From Combretum micranthum (lineage: Eukaryota > Streptophyta > Magnoliopsida > Myrtales > Combretaceae): DNA of 64,000 nucleotides. Position 1 is the first letter of the stretch, and every line of letters begins with the position of its first letter. The position numbers and the translations under genes were made by a program. Below, piece after piece: positions 1 to 13,995 of this stretch. The DNA lies in the NCBI GenBank assembly GCA_024138025.1, contig JAMXBD010001045.1:186001-250000 (forward strand), read 5' to 3'. Under the pieces are notes generated by a model. That model was given only the letters and a program-made list of their open reading frames with translations, did no database searches and was not told the origin of the DNA.

Positions 1-2165
1 CCTTAACTGTATGGATCCTCTGCTTCTAGTCTGAACAGATAAGAACTGTTTTTAAGAGTCACAGTGTGATTGCAAGGGTTAAGGAGAGTATCTGAAACAT
101 TACGTTTGGAATATGTGTTTCTAATCCTAGTATGGCTCGTAGTCTTATATAGGAATAACTTTGTAGAGGGAGGGGCATCTGTGATTTATGTGTATATAGG
201 ATTTCGAGTACATGTAATAAGGATGAAGTGTGTGGGTAAAGACATGGGGCTGTTCCGTATTTAACTACAACTAACCCTCCCATTTTGACAAAAGACACCG
301 ATAGAAACGGCTTAAATAATTACAAGAAAACAGTCCCGAAAGCATTTCATAAACTTTGCGGCCCAAAATAAAACCAACAGATTAGGAACTCTTGATTTCA
401 ATGCTCTATTTTTTTTTTCAATAAAATATATATTGAAAATATTTTTAAAAGTATATTAGAAGCCTGCTGAGCATGTTTATTATATATATGTATACATATA
501 CATATATATTTTTCCCAATAATCTATTTCTATTGTTTTTATAATTTTCATTCTATAACTCTTTTTATGTTCATTTATAGGACACTTCACTATTATTTGTT
601 GTTTTCCTAGGCCACTCGCATTTTTTTATCCTTAAATCTTTTAATATTTTTCAAGGCAGTTTTTCATAAAAAGTTACAAAATTAAAGACTAATATTATGT
701 GAAGAAATATATACATAAGTTTTTTTATAATTGCACCATAGTCAAATGCTATTATGAAAAATTAATTGTAGACAAGTTGATTTTGAAACTCCCAGACCAC
801 TAGGATCAGAAATATATGAGGAATGAATGGGAAAAATTGAACCGGATAAACCTCAGGAGCTAAACTATAAAAATATAATTACATATATTATTGAAAATAA
901 TTATTTTTACTAAAAAGATTATCTTAAGTGATATATTAGCACCGAATGTTAATAAATCATTTTAGAACAGATATAAAAAACTATAGTTAAATTTTAATCA
1001 TGCATAGTATATGTTGTTTTTATGTTTCTATATATGGTATTGAATATTGAATTAGAAATAACATGTCATTTTAAAAAAATTACAACAATGCAAATGTACC
1101 TAGGTTTAGGTCATTGCTCATTACCTAAGAATTGCAACTCTTACTAGTTCTTTCATGAAGTCTAAACCCCTAAAGAAAGGAATTGATAAAGGCCAAAGTA
1201 GTATTAGTAATGAAAAGCTATAAATAATAAAGAAAATATAAACTATCGATACCCAAAAGATGTTCCTAATTAAAATACACCCATAAACAAGCTTCTAAAA
1301 TTAGGACTTCATTTAAATCATTTATAACATATGTTGTTATCATCACATCATCATCCATAATCCATACTCTATAATCCCTATATATTAAATGAATAATACC
1401 CTCAATCTGAGCTCCCAATATAAAACATTAATTGTTATATATCACTGTCATCTTCAAGGTAGATTTTGTTATCTTACTTCATATATGAACCTTTTTTCCT
1501 TTTTTTTTTTCTCCTCATTCTTTTCCTTTTGGCCTCCTCTTATTTCTTTTATTTTTTTATTTTCCTCTTGCAATAGAAATGTGTACTAGCATCGATTATT
1601 GAAACTGAAATTTAAAATTCTAACTTAATTGAAACAGAGGTTGGTGTGACTACATTTGCAATTCTAATATATAAATCTCAATCAAAATACAGGAATGATT
1701 TCACTGTTAAAATATGGCTAACTTCTTCATTTTATATAGAAATTGCTTCTTTTTCAATAAATACAAGAATATTCATTTTCTCTCTATGAATTGTTTATGC
1801 GCCATTTTTTTTTTGTCAAATTTATTTAATATTTGTAATGCTTTACTCAATAATTGTGTTACTTTTTAAGTTTTATTATGTTAAATTTATTTTTTTTTTC
1901 ACACACGTTTTGTAGGTGCATCTCCTAGTTATAACATATCTGCATTTTATGTTTAGTCATACATCATACGAGATATTTAAAAAAAAAAAAGATTAATTGA
2001 TATAATAACATTATTATAAGGACTCAAAATATTTACTTCAAATAAAAAAAACTTAGATTAACTTTTGACGTTAATGAAATCGAATGACTATATGAAAATT
2101 TAGAAGACTTTATTCGGAACAAATGTAAAAGATTTTTCGAATAACTAAGAGAATATGTGCATATG
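1..2165. other. AT-rich intergenic DNA, no gene seen
   Basis: Strongly AT-rich with homopolymer A/T tracts and short TA-rich runs (for example 478-510). The few open frames are short, low-complexity and overlap on both strands. I see no conserved protein motif, RNA gene or clean repeat boundary. Confidence 0.7.
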
Positions 2166-2169
2166 TATT

Positions 2170-3815
2170 TATATAGATGGAGACGTGGGACTAGGCCCTA
2201 GCACGGATCGGGCTGGACTTATGACTCAGCATCGAGGTCTAGGTGATAGACATCATCATGAGGTTAGTTTTGAACTGGAAATCTACTCGATCCATCACTG
2301 ATAGAGTCTGAATCGAGAATAAGCTCGAAAGTTGTCGATCCTTACGGTTCTACCTCCTAAAATCACTTGACCTAACGGTTTTGGAGTCATCTGTTTAAGA
2401 ACTGATTGGAGAACCGGTGGCTTGTCTCAAGATTATATGCCATAAAAATAAAAATAAAATTATAAAAATTGTAATTAATAAATAAATAGTTAAAACTATT
2501 TTCATGTGAATAATAAAAATTTATTTCATATTCATGACATTTAATATGTTATTTTTAGCAACACATGTAATAAACATATTTGAAATCATGTGTTTTTGGT
2601 GTATGTAGATTTTTAACGAAAATAGACATCTTTTTTAACAATGTATGACTTGTTTTTATGTTATTTGAACTTATTTATATATTGAATATGTTTATAATAT
2701 TGTTAACATAATAACTAAAAAAGTGCAAGTGATTGTATATAAACAAATGCATAACTATAAAATTCCTTTTAACTTATTGGCTATAATAATTATTGTTAGG
2801 CACAATGTTATTTCAAGTTAAAAGTTTATTTTGTATTTTTTCCTTACTTAAATTAAGTAAATTATTTAATTTTTATTTTAATTTTTTTATTTCACGGTTC
2901 TCGATTCTAAAGAAACTAGAATAGGTGATTCCCAAGAATTAGGAACTGACCGACTCCCATGGGTTCAGTTCCAATTCCACTATTTTTAAACTGGGAACCG
3001 ATAATTCAGATTCGGTTCTAGATCCAAATTGACCTGTGACGATACCTACTAGGTGGGACTTCATAGACATTGTCATGGTTTCGAAACCAGAACCGCTGAT
3101 TATAGGTCTTAAATTTGAGAAATCGGAACATGAACCATATCTTACAGTTCAGATCCGGGTCCCTGGAACCGCTTATTCCCAGTTTCTGTTTTGGAACCGT
3201 GGAACCATCTTCTTTTTTAAATAAAAATAAAAAATTAATTTTTAGTAAAATATACTTTAAACTTAAAATAATTATTTAAGCTAAAAGTATTAAATTATTT
3301 AACCAAAATTTTTAAAATTTGTTTAGAATGCACATTTATATATATACAAATATATTCAATATTAATTATAGGTAGTATTATGAGATTGTAAAATACTCTA
3401 GAAGATAAAAAGGAAAAATTACAATGCAAAAAATATTCTTGTATTTTTAAGGAAATGAATTTTGCTTTAGGAGAAATTTATTTAAAATAATTGTATATAA
3501 TTTTAAAGCATGTTTATTTGTATTGTTGATAATAACATATTAAATATTGTGAATAAGTAATGAATTTTTTATTTATATGAAATAATTTAAATATTAATAA
3601 TTACATATTTAATATTATTTTTTCTTTTTTTTTTCAATAGAACTAGATGGAATCACCAATTCTACCGGTTTTAGGTCAAAGAATCATTTTGGAACTGTGA
3701 AATCAGCAGTTCCATAACCAGTTCTGGAACCAATCAACCGTTCCCGTTTCGATTCTAAAATCACTGGTAATTTTTTTAATTTATTTTCCGGTTCCAAACT
3801 GAACCATGCTAGGAC
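2170..3815. repeat. GGTTCC/GGAACC-rich repeat, probably a non-autonomous hAT-like element
   Basis: Short motifs of the form GGTTCC, GGAACC and ACCGGTTC, in both orientations, cluster at about 2340-2440, 2890-3210 and 3650-3815, separated by AT-rich DNA. The same pattern of subterminal GGTTC motifs is seen in the better bounded hAT-like element at 54878-55751. I could not find a convincing terminal inverted repeat or 8-bp target duplication, so the limits and class are tentative. The open frame at 3036-3224 falls in the motif-rich part and is not considered a gene. Confidence 0.4.
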
Positions 3816-4221
3816 TTCATTTCATTTAGTGCCCCATGCATACTTTTTTTTTTTTTGCCCTTTTGGGTTAAAAAGGACTTCCGCAGAAACCATCAAGCTT
3901 TTCGTCTGCTCAAGAAACATGTTATTTTTTTATTAGACTTTTGTAAAAATTAATTTAATAAAATATCAATATCTGAAAAGTGAGGAAAAATGACAGGAAA
4001 AAAATTTGTACAAATCCAAATCTACTACGCAAAGGCTAATTAGAAGTTAACATATTTTGACTGAAAATCTAATAGAGTCGATTAAAATCATATTCATATA
4101 AAATTTAGAAAACATCGAGAACTAAATCAAAAGGAAAAAGAGAGAGAGAGAGAGTAGAAACTCAAATAAAAAATGGATAAATAATATTACTAACTAGATA
4201 TGTATGAACACACACATATAT
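3816..4221. other. Intergenic DNA with a short GA microsatellite
   Basis: AT-rich sequence with a (GA)n run at about 4139-4154. No coding or RNA signal seen. Confidence 0.6.
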
Positions 4222-4449
4222 TTATAAGTATACAACGCAGCCATCAGGTATGTACAGTGCATCCCATAAAGTGAATTTAGACTGATTTATATTTTTCTGT
4301 GTCACGAGTCCTGGCTTTGCACGGGCCATTTCTTTTGTGACCATGTCGTATCCGTGGAACAGTTGCACCAAATCGGCAAAACCATAGTCCGTACGATAGT
4401 GCACAATCTTTTCCCACGAGAGCTTCTTTTGACATTTATTTATACGCAA
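4222..4449 (-). pseudogene. Unassigned 75-codon ORF, possible exon or gene fragment
   Basis: I do not recognise this protein. The 75-residue frame differs from the low-complexity ORFs around it. It has balanced composition, several tryptophans and aspartates, a mixed hydrophobic/charged pattern and locally higher GC. It ends with a tract reading FTLWDALYIPDGCVV. In-frame stops lie just upstream, and no splice-compatible partner exon is obvious within 1 kb, so if it derives from a gene it is a relic. Neighbouring DNA is repeat-like, which would suit a captured fragment. It could also be chance. Confidence 0.25.
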
Positions 4450-7400
4450 TCATCGATTTTTAATCCCGTACCTACTAAGTTGTCTTCCCATTTCTATGTA
4501 AAAGATTTCTTTTGATTTATTTAGTTTATATCTAATGATCGATTTTCAATCCGTACCGATAAGGGCGTGGAGCAGCAGCACATGGAAATGCTCCTCGTAC
4601 ATCTCTAAATTAAAAATTGTGCTGTGGATAAGTCTTCACATTTAATTCCTGGGTCAGTGTTTTCCCGGGTAGCCGAGTCTCAATAAAAATTATTACGAGA
4701 CACCATGTTCAACGTTGTAGGTTTTCAGTGACTTCACCTTTATTGACTAAAGCCGTGCACGGGAATTGAATGCACCCTCAAAATGAAATGGAATTATATG
4801 AGTCGGTAGACCTCAAGATGGGCATTACATATTATAGATTAAATTCTAATTTTACTATTAAGGATCGGGACAGAATCTACCCCATAAATTACCCTTATAT
4901 GCTAAAGCATTCCTATAATATCGAGTTAATAGCGTAAATAGTTTCTAAATTTTAACAAAAATATATAATTAGATATACTTTATTATTTTAGGCCAAGATC
5001 ATAAATTTATTCTACATATCTAATTCATATCAGTATTTGGTTAATGTATATTATACTTTGTTGTCATTTATGTTCTTTTATCAATGTTTGGTTGTATTTG
5101 CTTTATTTGTGATTTATATTTTAAAGTAATTTTGGCTTTCAATTTAGATATATTATATTATTTTGTATGACTGATTATAACCTTTTCAGCAGAACAAAGT
5201 AAAAAGAAACTACCAATAATTATATGCCATATGTTAAAATCCATAAATGATGTACGGAATAAAGATATTAATAGTTCCATACATATCACAAAATAGGTTT
5301 CAACTCTATATTATTAGTTTGTCCTCATATTGCGGCGTACAGGGCGTGTAGACAGACCCGCCCTGCCCATTTCGGTCTCCCCACTGAAGTGAAGTGCCCT
5401 TCTTTGTAAAGGGCAAAGAAAAAGGAAAAAAATTGTGGTAAAAGTTTAAAATATCATGATTTTTCCCTTTAAAACTAAAACAATCCAGTATAAAAATAAA
5501 TATGCAATATGCAATATAAAAGATCTTAGCCTTTTTTTTTTTTAAATAGTATCCATTGTGGTATAGATATCTGTACGAGCTGAACCAACTTATTCTAGAC
5601 CAGTCTTTGAAATAGTGTTTAGCTATAAAAGTAAAATAAATAAATAAAAAATACTTTTCATTACAATACAAAGAATACTAGAAAAATATATTTTCTTATA
5701 TCTTGTTTAGTATGTACAATATTGGATAAATATTTTTGTATTGTCTATTATTTGATATACATAAATATAATATGATATTATATTTTGCCAAATACACTCT
5801 TATATTGCCCTATATTTCTTTAATTAATTTAATATATTATTTAATAAGTATAATCAAAAGTGATTAAATTGTACAAAATTACATATGATAGGGACTGTTT
5901 GGAATTTTTAAAAATTGATTTTATTTGTTTTGAGAATTTTTTCTTTTACCATGAAATATATGATACAATTTTTTTGAATTTTATCTGATACCCTAAGTCT
6001 TATTTAGTTCAACAGTGAAGTCTATTATGAAAACTACAAAAGTAGAGATGAAGTCTAGTTGAATCCCAAGCAACCCTAATGGCAATGGACCATGGGTCCA
6101 TCCTACAAATAGGCAAGGTTTAGTAATTCATTTATTTATATATTTTTTATTTTCTTTCTTTTTCGTGATCTAGATAAAGGGTTCATTGGATCCCAAATCC
6201 TTGAAAGAGGGCTTGAATTAAAGCCGTGCTCTCTTGCCTAATTATTCCGATATATCATTAGCAAGTGAAATAGAACACAAAAAGCTAAAAAGTAGAGTCA
6301 AATTTATGCATCCGGTGTATGAAAAGAATGGGCAACCTTTCCCACTTCCTCTAAAGTTAAAAATCGAATCATTGGGCCGTCCTAAACCTAATAAAGTGAG
6401 GCCAATTTGGACGGGAAGGAAGGGCAAGGCGGGGAAATCAGAAGTCAACCCTCATGCTTGACAAGTGAGAGTCAACAAGTCAACAAAGGCAGAAAGTTGG
6501 AGTGGGGATATATCAAACGTATTAGATACATGGAAAAACGTTCCTTGAAAGATAAGAACTAATGTCTGAACAGTCAATACCTGCCACACCGTTCATTCTT
6601 CGGCTAAAATAATTCCCTTTAGCGGCAGACTTCTGTCTTCTGCCCTAGGAAATACGAGGATTAAATTCCTTTGAACGTCGTCTTTTATTGAAAAACAACA
6701 ACATAAGCTTATCCGTCTTTTATTGAATAACAACAGCACAAGCTTACTGAGGAGAATATACGAGTAGCATCCATGTTGTAGTACGGTGTTTCATTAAATT
6801 TCATTATGAAACTAGATGGCAATAATTGGAAATATCCACACTAACCTTACTCCTTTGCTAGGGATTCAAATTGGACGCTGCGGATATAACGATCACCCAT
6901 TTAGTCCGCTTACTTGGTGGAAGAATTATCATTATCTTTGGTTGTATTTTAGATGTGCAATAATAATTTTATAAGAATCGCTATTGCTTAAAATAATAAT
7001 AAATATTTCATTTATAAGATTTATAAATAACTTTCCACTAGTAAAACTATTTTTATTGTTAAGAGTCTTATAGTCAAGTAGTATGTATATCAATCTCTTA
7101 TTGGATAATATAATTGATTCGTAATGTATTTAGTATGCACGAGCACCATACTAGCAACGGTTTGTACGCTATACATTTATTTTTTGGTCGATTATGCTAT
7201 ACATTATTTGATATATACAAGTATAATACAAGGATGTATACTTAGAGATAAATGTATGCCCCCGGTTGTACTTATCCGTAATGAAGTATGATAGAAACTG
7301 GTATATGGATCATAACTCACACTACATGGATAGTGTAGATGTAGGGTTCTTACTGATAGTAGCCACGCACGCATCGCGTGGATCTTGCACCTAGCACATG

Positions 7401-9617
7401 ACTTTGGAGTGCTCCTGAGAAGATGACACTTGATGATGGGATGGTTTGGAGAGTATAACTAGGAGAAGTAACAGGCAATCTTAGTATCTCAAATGTACAA
7501 GTAACGAGTAAGGGAGGTTGAATAAATCTCACGCGTCAACCTTATATTTCTTGAGTAATTGGAGTGATGATCATTTTAGTTACCTTGTTTGATCTTTAAA
7601 CCTCCTCTATAAAATGTTGTTTGTCTTCTCTCTCCAAAAATTAGAAATGAGGAGGAGTAACTGGGTGTTTTATAGGCACTTGATATGGATGATGACTAAC
7701 GGATGAGATTGAGTTTCTCATGGGCCAAGGCTAAAAGTTATCCTATTTGCATGAGCCTGCCCTGAGAGGTTGGATGCGGTAGACCAGTTCAATGATCCCT
7801 ATTTCGAGCTCACTAAACCAAATCTCCTAAAGTCATCCCAATAATTGAATTGGACTTGATAGACACTACCACCCAACCCCAACTACAGATAATGAACCCA
7901 AATCTCTCTTAATAAATTAGATAGGACGTGTAGAACCATATGCATCAAAACAATGAAATTATTAAGGATCTTGATGATAGGTAATTTTGGTCACAGCTTC
8001 TTAGGCCCAATCCAATTTCTTTAAGCTATGAGCCAATCTATTTGAACACCATGATAACTCAGGGATTACCTGGATAAGGATCGTATGGTGATAGTTGTCA
8101 ACATTGCGATTTTATCCATATGATTTTACAAGTTTGTGATTTTATGATGCTCTTTCTTGTTGACTCGTGCGTAGAAATGTTTTATGATGAAATCTTATAA
8201 TTTTAACTGAGTTTGTCGATTCTACTTTTTTTAGTCAAACAGGCTAAAATATATAAATATAACTGTGATTTTACAAGCTCATCAACTATTAGTAGGATGA
8301 TATATCTTTCTTATCATAATTTTTATTTTGTTACCACACACTCTCTCTATCATTTTCCCTCCTTCCTTTGAAAACTTCTATTCTACATTTATATAATTCA
8401 TTCAAGTCGAGTTATAACTGTAAAGTTTACAAAAAAAAATCATTTATTTCATTTAAATAATTAAGAATTTAAAATAGGTTGAAAAGTTTGACTCTTCTTT
8501 AATTTATAACTTCTTTCAAACAAAACAATGGAAAATAAATTAATTTTGACTTTATTCGCTTTTTTTTTTCATATACGTTATATTATGGACTAAGCATTAT
8601 TATTGAGGAAAAAAAAAACTTAATTTCTTTACCTTTTTTTTTTATAGCCATTATGTATTCAAGTTTTTATATGTCTTCTGTAAGCATATCCATAGTATTT
8701 CAAAGCTATTTTATAAAGGTTATAGAAATTTACATTTTTATATTTCGATTTTACGTTTTGATTCTATAGACTCCCGACAATTCTACGTAGAATCATGAGT
8801 TTGATAACTTTATTAAGGCTAAACTAAGTTGTCGACTTAGCAATAGTTTGGTAGTCTCTTGCCAACATCAATATTATCTACCAAGATCATCACTTATTTT
8901 TAGGAAAGTAAACCCAACATGCCAGCTATCTTCAACCAACATAGCAGTCTTTATATAATTCCATGATTTATGAAGATGTACTTACTAAATTTTCTTAGAT
9001 TCACGACTAAGAGGCAGTTTCTTTATTGAAGCTTATTTACTTTCCCATTTTAATTGTAAAGCTACGAGTGTAAATACTCTTCACCACATCCAAATAATAG
9101 ATACACTCACATAGACTCATCTGCTCACTCTTGTTACATTCTAGCTATCTTTGTTATTGAACCAATCACTAATTGAAGCATCAGAGTGTTGCATTGTCCA
9201 TTGATCGTGTTTCATTTTGCAAGCTCAGGTTCATTAGTTTTGAAGCTTACTTAGTCCAAGACACGTGGATCATCACTTTAGTACATTAATATCTTTACTA
9301 GCATAAATCTACATATATAAAACGAACTATATACCTTAATTGCTCAACAATTTTTTATGGGAGCATTTATCCACTGTAGACTACCTAGTTGAACAACTCT
9401 AGATATTTGACTTTTTTTTAATTACACGACCCTTATTATATTTCTAAGGACTTGTTCCTCAGGATACGTGGAGCATGCCTTTGTTTTTTTTTTTCATTTT
9501 TCTTTTTTATTTTGTGTTGTTGAAAGCATGACTTCTTCGAGATCACTGTAATTCTTCACCATCATTTCATTCATGTGTTTTAATACATGAAATGTAGACA
9601 CAGACAAACATAGAAAT
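4450..9617. other. Intergenic DNA without recognised genes
   Basis: Mostly AT-rich. Three stretches have more balanced composition (about 5330-5410, 6060-6540 and 7260-7560), but frames there are short or mirrored on both strands, for example at 6234-6461. The 6460-6490 area has TTGAC/GTCAA motifs (W-box-like), the only regulatory-looking feature. No LTR, TIR or protein domain was recognised. Confidence 0.55.
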
Positions 9618-9927
9618 TGTCGGAAACTAAACTTGAACAACCTACTCATTTAGATGCAAAAATAAAGGAGACAACTTGTAAAAGTAATGACATGTATTTG
9701 GATTATTAGATTTTGCTATTATTAGTAGTGGTGTGAATTTAATCATCTAGGTTAATGATTTTTTATTTTTAGTAAATTGCAATGGTATAAATACATCATG
9801 AAAGCATGTTTAAAAGTGCGGAAATAATTAAGAATAAAATGCATGATTGCGTACATATCCTCTTCTCTCTTTCATTTGTATGAATGTATGTCTATGTAAT
9901 TCAATAGAAGCCTATCTGCTTCCAACA
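9618..9927 (+). repeat. 5' LTR of the Copia element
   Basis: Begins TGTCGGAAACTAAACTTG and ends near TTCCAACA. It aligns along its length with 13996-14275, sharing the block ATTAGTAGTGGTGT and a TATAAATAC-type motif (9788-9796) that could be its TATA box. Confidence 0.85.
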
Positions 9928-9929
9928 AA

Positions 9930-9945
9930 GTGGTATCAGGACCTT
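9930..9945 (+). other. Primer-binding site (initiator Met-tRNA type)
   Basis: TGGTATCAGGACC, two or three bases after the 5' LTR end, matches the usual TGGTATCAGAGC plant Copia primer site with small changes. Confidence 0.8.
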
Positions 9946-9956
9946 GAAAATTAAAA

Positions 9957-10930
9957 ATGGCTTCAAAAGGAGCATGTTTATCGTTTCAATATCCACAACT
10001 CAGTAAGTGTAATTATGAGAATTGGTCTATTAGAATGAAGGCCATACTTAGCTCTTAAGGAGTATGGGATATCATAGACAAAGGCGATGAAGTTCCTCTA
10101 GATGAGGCATCATTATCACTAACTAAGAAAGAGGTTTTACAAATACAAGGAAAGAAAGACCAGTGTACTTTCACAATCATTCATCAGGGATTGGATGATG
10201 ACATTTTTGAAAAGATCACTAATGACACAACCTCTAAAAAGGGATGGGAGACTCTTCGAAACTCTGTTATGGGAGTAGACACACTAAAGAAAGTTCGTCT
10301 TCAAACTCTAAAGGTTGAGTTTGAATCACTCATAATGAAAGACAGTGAAAATATAATAGATTACACCACTAGAGTGTTGATAGTTGTAAATCAAATGAAA
10401 AGGCTTGGAGAAATCATACCAGATATTCGTGTGGCAGAGAAGATTTTACATTCTCTCAACGCAAAATTTAATCATGTAGCAATTGCTATTGAAGGGTCTA
10501 AGGATTCGGATACCATGTTAATCGATGAATTGATTGGATCTTTGTGAGCCCATGAAGCAAGAATGAATCGTGGCAAGCAAGAACAAGATGGACAAGCATT
10601 GTTGACAAAACATACACCAAACTTAAAGGAGATTCTTTTGCGAGAAGAGGACGTACTTAACTACTAAGAGGTCGTGGTCTTGGATGTGGACATAGTCATG
10701 GAAGAGGAGAGCAAAACCTTTTCGATGAAAATAGAAAACTAAGTTTTCAAAGGGATTATGGAAGAGGAAGAGGAAGAGGTACTTATGGAAAAAATAATGA
10801 AAGAAGAAAAGACAATTCTCATATGGAATGTTATTCTTGTGGTAAATATGGCAATTACTCTTGGGAATGTCAAATTAATGGCCTCACGGAAGAAATAAAA
10901 CTAGTGGAGCACATAGAAGATGTGGATTAA
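9957..10930 (+). pseudogene. Copia gag, degenerate
   Basis: A start codon at 9957 opens a Gag of the UBN2/DUF4219 type, with the segment around NYENWSIRMKA. The longest uninterrupted piece is 10191-10547 and carries the typical region around KKGWETLRNSVMG and ILHSLNAKFN. An in-frame stop lies near 10055. The nucleic-acid-binding knuckle at about 10830-10872 reads CYSCGKYGNYSWEC: the histidine of the CCHC pattern has become asparagine, so zinc binding would be lost even without the stops. Gag normally forms the virus-like particle that packages element RNA. Confidence 0.85.
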
Positions 10931-11818
10931 CCAACCTTATTTCTTTCTTTCAAGGGAGAAATCATAGGATGCAAGAGCACATGGTAATCATATGACCGGT
11001 GATAGAACCAAGTTTGCACAGCTTGATAATGAAGTAACTAGCAATGTGCGGTTTGGAGATGATACGAAAGTGGAAATCAAAGGCAAAGGAACTATCATAT
11101 TTGAAACAAAACACGGAGGTCATAAACTTGCTCATGATGTTTACTACGTTCCAAAATTAGAATTCAAAATTCTGAGTATTAGGCAATTTATAGAGAATGA
11201 TTGCAAAATCATCATGGAAAGCGACATTCTTTGGCTCAAAGATCAAAATAGTATCCTTTTCACAAAGGTCAATATGACTAAAAATTAAATATTTAAACTA
11301 GATCTACGAACAATTGAACCAGTATGCTTGAAAAGTTGTGTAGAAGATTCATCATGGATTTGGCACATGAGATTTAGCTATTTGAATTTCAATGGTTTGA
11401 AAGCTTTAAGAGAAAAGAAATTGGTGAAGGGAATTCCAATAATTGCCTATTTTGAATCAACTTTGTGAAGTTTTTTTCACTTAGAAAGCATCCAAGAAAG
11501 AGCTTCCCAAAACTATCTATTTTAAGAGCGACTAAACCACTTCAATTAATACATGCAGATGTGTGTGAGCCAATTAATCCTCCACCATTGGGTAAAAGTT
11601 CTTATTTTGTATTATTCATTGATGATTATAGTAGAAAAAGTAGGGTTTATTTCTTAAAAAATAAATTAGAGGCTTTTGATTCCTTTAAAAAATTCAAGGT
11701 AACCATTGAAAAGGAATGTGATTATAAGATAAAAGCCCTAAGAACAGATAGTGAGGGAGAATTTACATCCAATGAGTTTAAATCTTTTTATGAATTACAT
11801 GGATTCGTTGATTTTTAA
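10931..11818 (+). pseudogene. Copia pol, protease and integrase part, degenerate
   Basis: The protease region is visible at 10965-11288 (NHMTGDRTKF and a following GKGTI block). The catalytic Asp-Ser-Gly triplet before it is no longer readable and has become Asp-Ala-Arg. The integrase catalytic core is open at 11465-11818: HADVCEP (first Asp), FIDDYSRKSRVYF and RTDSEGEF (second Asp, followed by the expected downstream Glu region). The usual HHCC zinc finger of the integrase is partly readable at about 11350-11460 but interrupted. This enzyme would insert the cDNA into the chromosome. Confidence 0.85.
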
Positions 11819-13995
11819 CCATTTTAGGTTCACGTCAATAAAATGGAGTTACAAAAAGGAAGAACCATATAATCCTAAATATGACAAGGGGCAAATTGAA
11901 GAGTAAGAATATGCCCAAAGAATTTTGTGTTGAGGCAATTGCTTATGATGTTTATCTTTCAAACCGATGTCCAACTAAGAGTTTGAAAGACATGATTCCC
12001 CAAGAGGCGTAGAGTAAACAAAAGCCGAGTGTTTCCTACTTACTAATTTTTTGGTTCAATAGCATATGTGCATATTCCAGAAAAAGGCAGATCCAAACTT
12101 GATGATAGAAGTGAAAATTTTTTTTCGTTGGCTATGATAAAAATTCAAAAGGATACAAACTTTATAATCCACAAAATGGAAAATTTATAACTAGTATAAA
12201 TGTTGAATTTGATGAAGGAAAATTGTGGGATTAGAGTTCACACAAGGAAGCTTCGTATGATTTCTTACCTTATTTAAAGGTAAAAAGGCAAACGTTAACC
12301 AATGAATTGATGCTACTCCACCAGCCTTACCAACTCCATTATCACCTTCATCTATCTCACCTAATGAAGTAAGGAGATTTTGGAGTCTTACAGATATTTA
12401 TAATGAAACCGAAAGGATTTATGATCTAAATACTATGTTTCTTAGCTGATGTTGAACCCTTGAAATTTGAAGAAGCAAGAAAAAATGAAAAATGGATTGA
12501 AGCAATGAATGAAGAGGTTCATTCATTAAAGAAGAATGACACTTGGGAACTTGTTTCACTTCCAAGCTAAGAGGAATACCAAAGGAGAAATAGAAAGATA
12601 CAAGGCTAGACTTGTTGCTAAAAGATATACACAAAATAAGGCATTGATTATGAAGAAGTTTTTGCTCTTGTAGCATGCATGGAGACTATTAGACTACTAA
12701 TTTCACTTATTGCTCAAAATCATTGGAAAATTCATTAACCTGACGTGAAATAACCTTTTTTAAATGGTCATCTTGAGGAGGACATATAAATTGAACAACC
12801 GCCTGGTTATGTTGTTAAAGGAAGTGAAAATAAAGTAATAAAGCTTAAAAAGGCTTTATGCAATCTTAAATAAGCGTCACTAGTATGAAAAAATCGTCTC
12901 ACCAAATATCTTCAAGATAATGGTTTTCAAGGTGCGTTTATGTATATGCACTTCATGTTAAAAAGGAAAAAGATGATATTTTGTTTGTGTGCGCATTTAT
13001 GTGGATGACCTTATTCTTACGAGAAATAATCCACCAAGTGTATGATGATTTTAAGAAGGCGATGACATAGGAATTTGAAATGAGTGATACGAGGCTTATG
13101 TCATATTATTTGGGGATAGAAGTGAAACAATTGAGTGATTCGATATTTATCTCTCAAGAGGAATATGCAAGAGAGATTATAGATAAGTTTTTTTGTAACT
13201 TAAAATTATAAATGAGTTTAAGATGATGGATTAAAATCTCGTGAATACCCTGATGGAGTACAGGGTAAAACTCTCCAAGGAGGATGGCGTAAGGAAAGTC
13301 CACCCGACCACATTTCGAAGCCTTGTGGGGAACCTAAGGTACTTGACAAGTACTATCCCGATATACTATTTGTCATGGGATTAGTGAGTCAGTATATGGA
13401 GAGTCCAAGTGAAGAACACATGTGAGCCTCAAAGAGAATTCTTTGATATTTAAAGGGTACTCTTGATTATGGCATTTTTTATACTTATTTGAATGAGGCT
13501 CACTTAAAAGGATACTGTCATAGTGATTATGTTGGTGATATTGATGACCAAAAGAGTACTACTGGGTTCATATTTTTCTTTGGAGAAAATTCAATTTCAT
13601 GATGTTCAACGAAATAATTAGTTGTAACACTCTCAACATGTGAATAGAAGTATGTTGCTACAATTGTCGGTGCATGTCATGCAATATGACTGAGGAGATT
13701 GCTAAGTGAACTTCATTTTGCTCAAGAAGAAGCATCTAAAATTTTGGTGGACAACAAATCGACCATTGCTCTTGTGAAAAATTTGGTGTTTCATGATTGG
13801 AGCAAGCATATAGATGCAAGGTTTCATTTCATTCGGGATTACATTACCAACAAGGAAGTTGAGGTAGAGTACATGAAAACTGTTGTTCAAATATCCGATA
13901 TTTTTACAAAACCCCTCAAGAAAGATAAATTTCAACAGCTTAGAGAGATGATTAGAGTTGTGAAGAAGTCAAGTTTACCCGAGAACCCGAGGGGG
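11819..13995 (+). pseudogene. Copia pol, reverse transcriptase and RNase H part, degenerate
   Basis: Reverse transcriptase remnants are readable in changing frames: EARKNEKWIEAMNEE and NDTWELVSLP (12470-12570), FLNGHLEEDI and EQPPGYVV (12755-12820), a YVDDLIL-like core near 13000 and YLGIEVKQL near 13110. RNase H follows (KSTTGFIFF near 13555), and the conserved tail with DIFTKPL lies in the open segment 13699-14076. Several stops and frameshifts make it non-functional. An insertion or rearrangement around 13200-13330 breaks the usual spacing. Confidence 0.85.

Noticed and set aside
9930..9945. A tRNA gene for initiator methionine
   Set aside because: Only the primer-complementary stretch after the LTR is present; no cloverleaf sequence.
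13702..13935. Minus-strand ORF in the Copia RNase H region
   Set aside because: Mirror of the + strand RNase H and C-terminal frame, which has the DIFTKPL motif.
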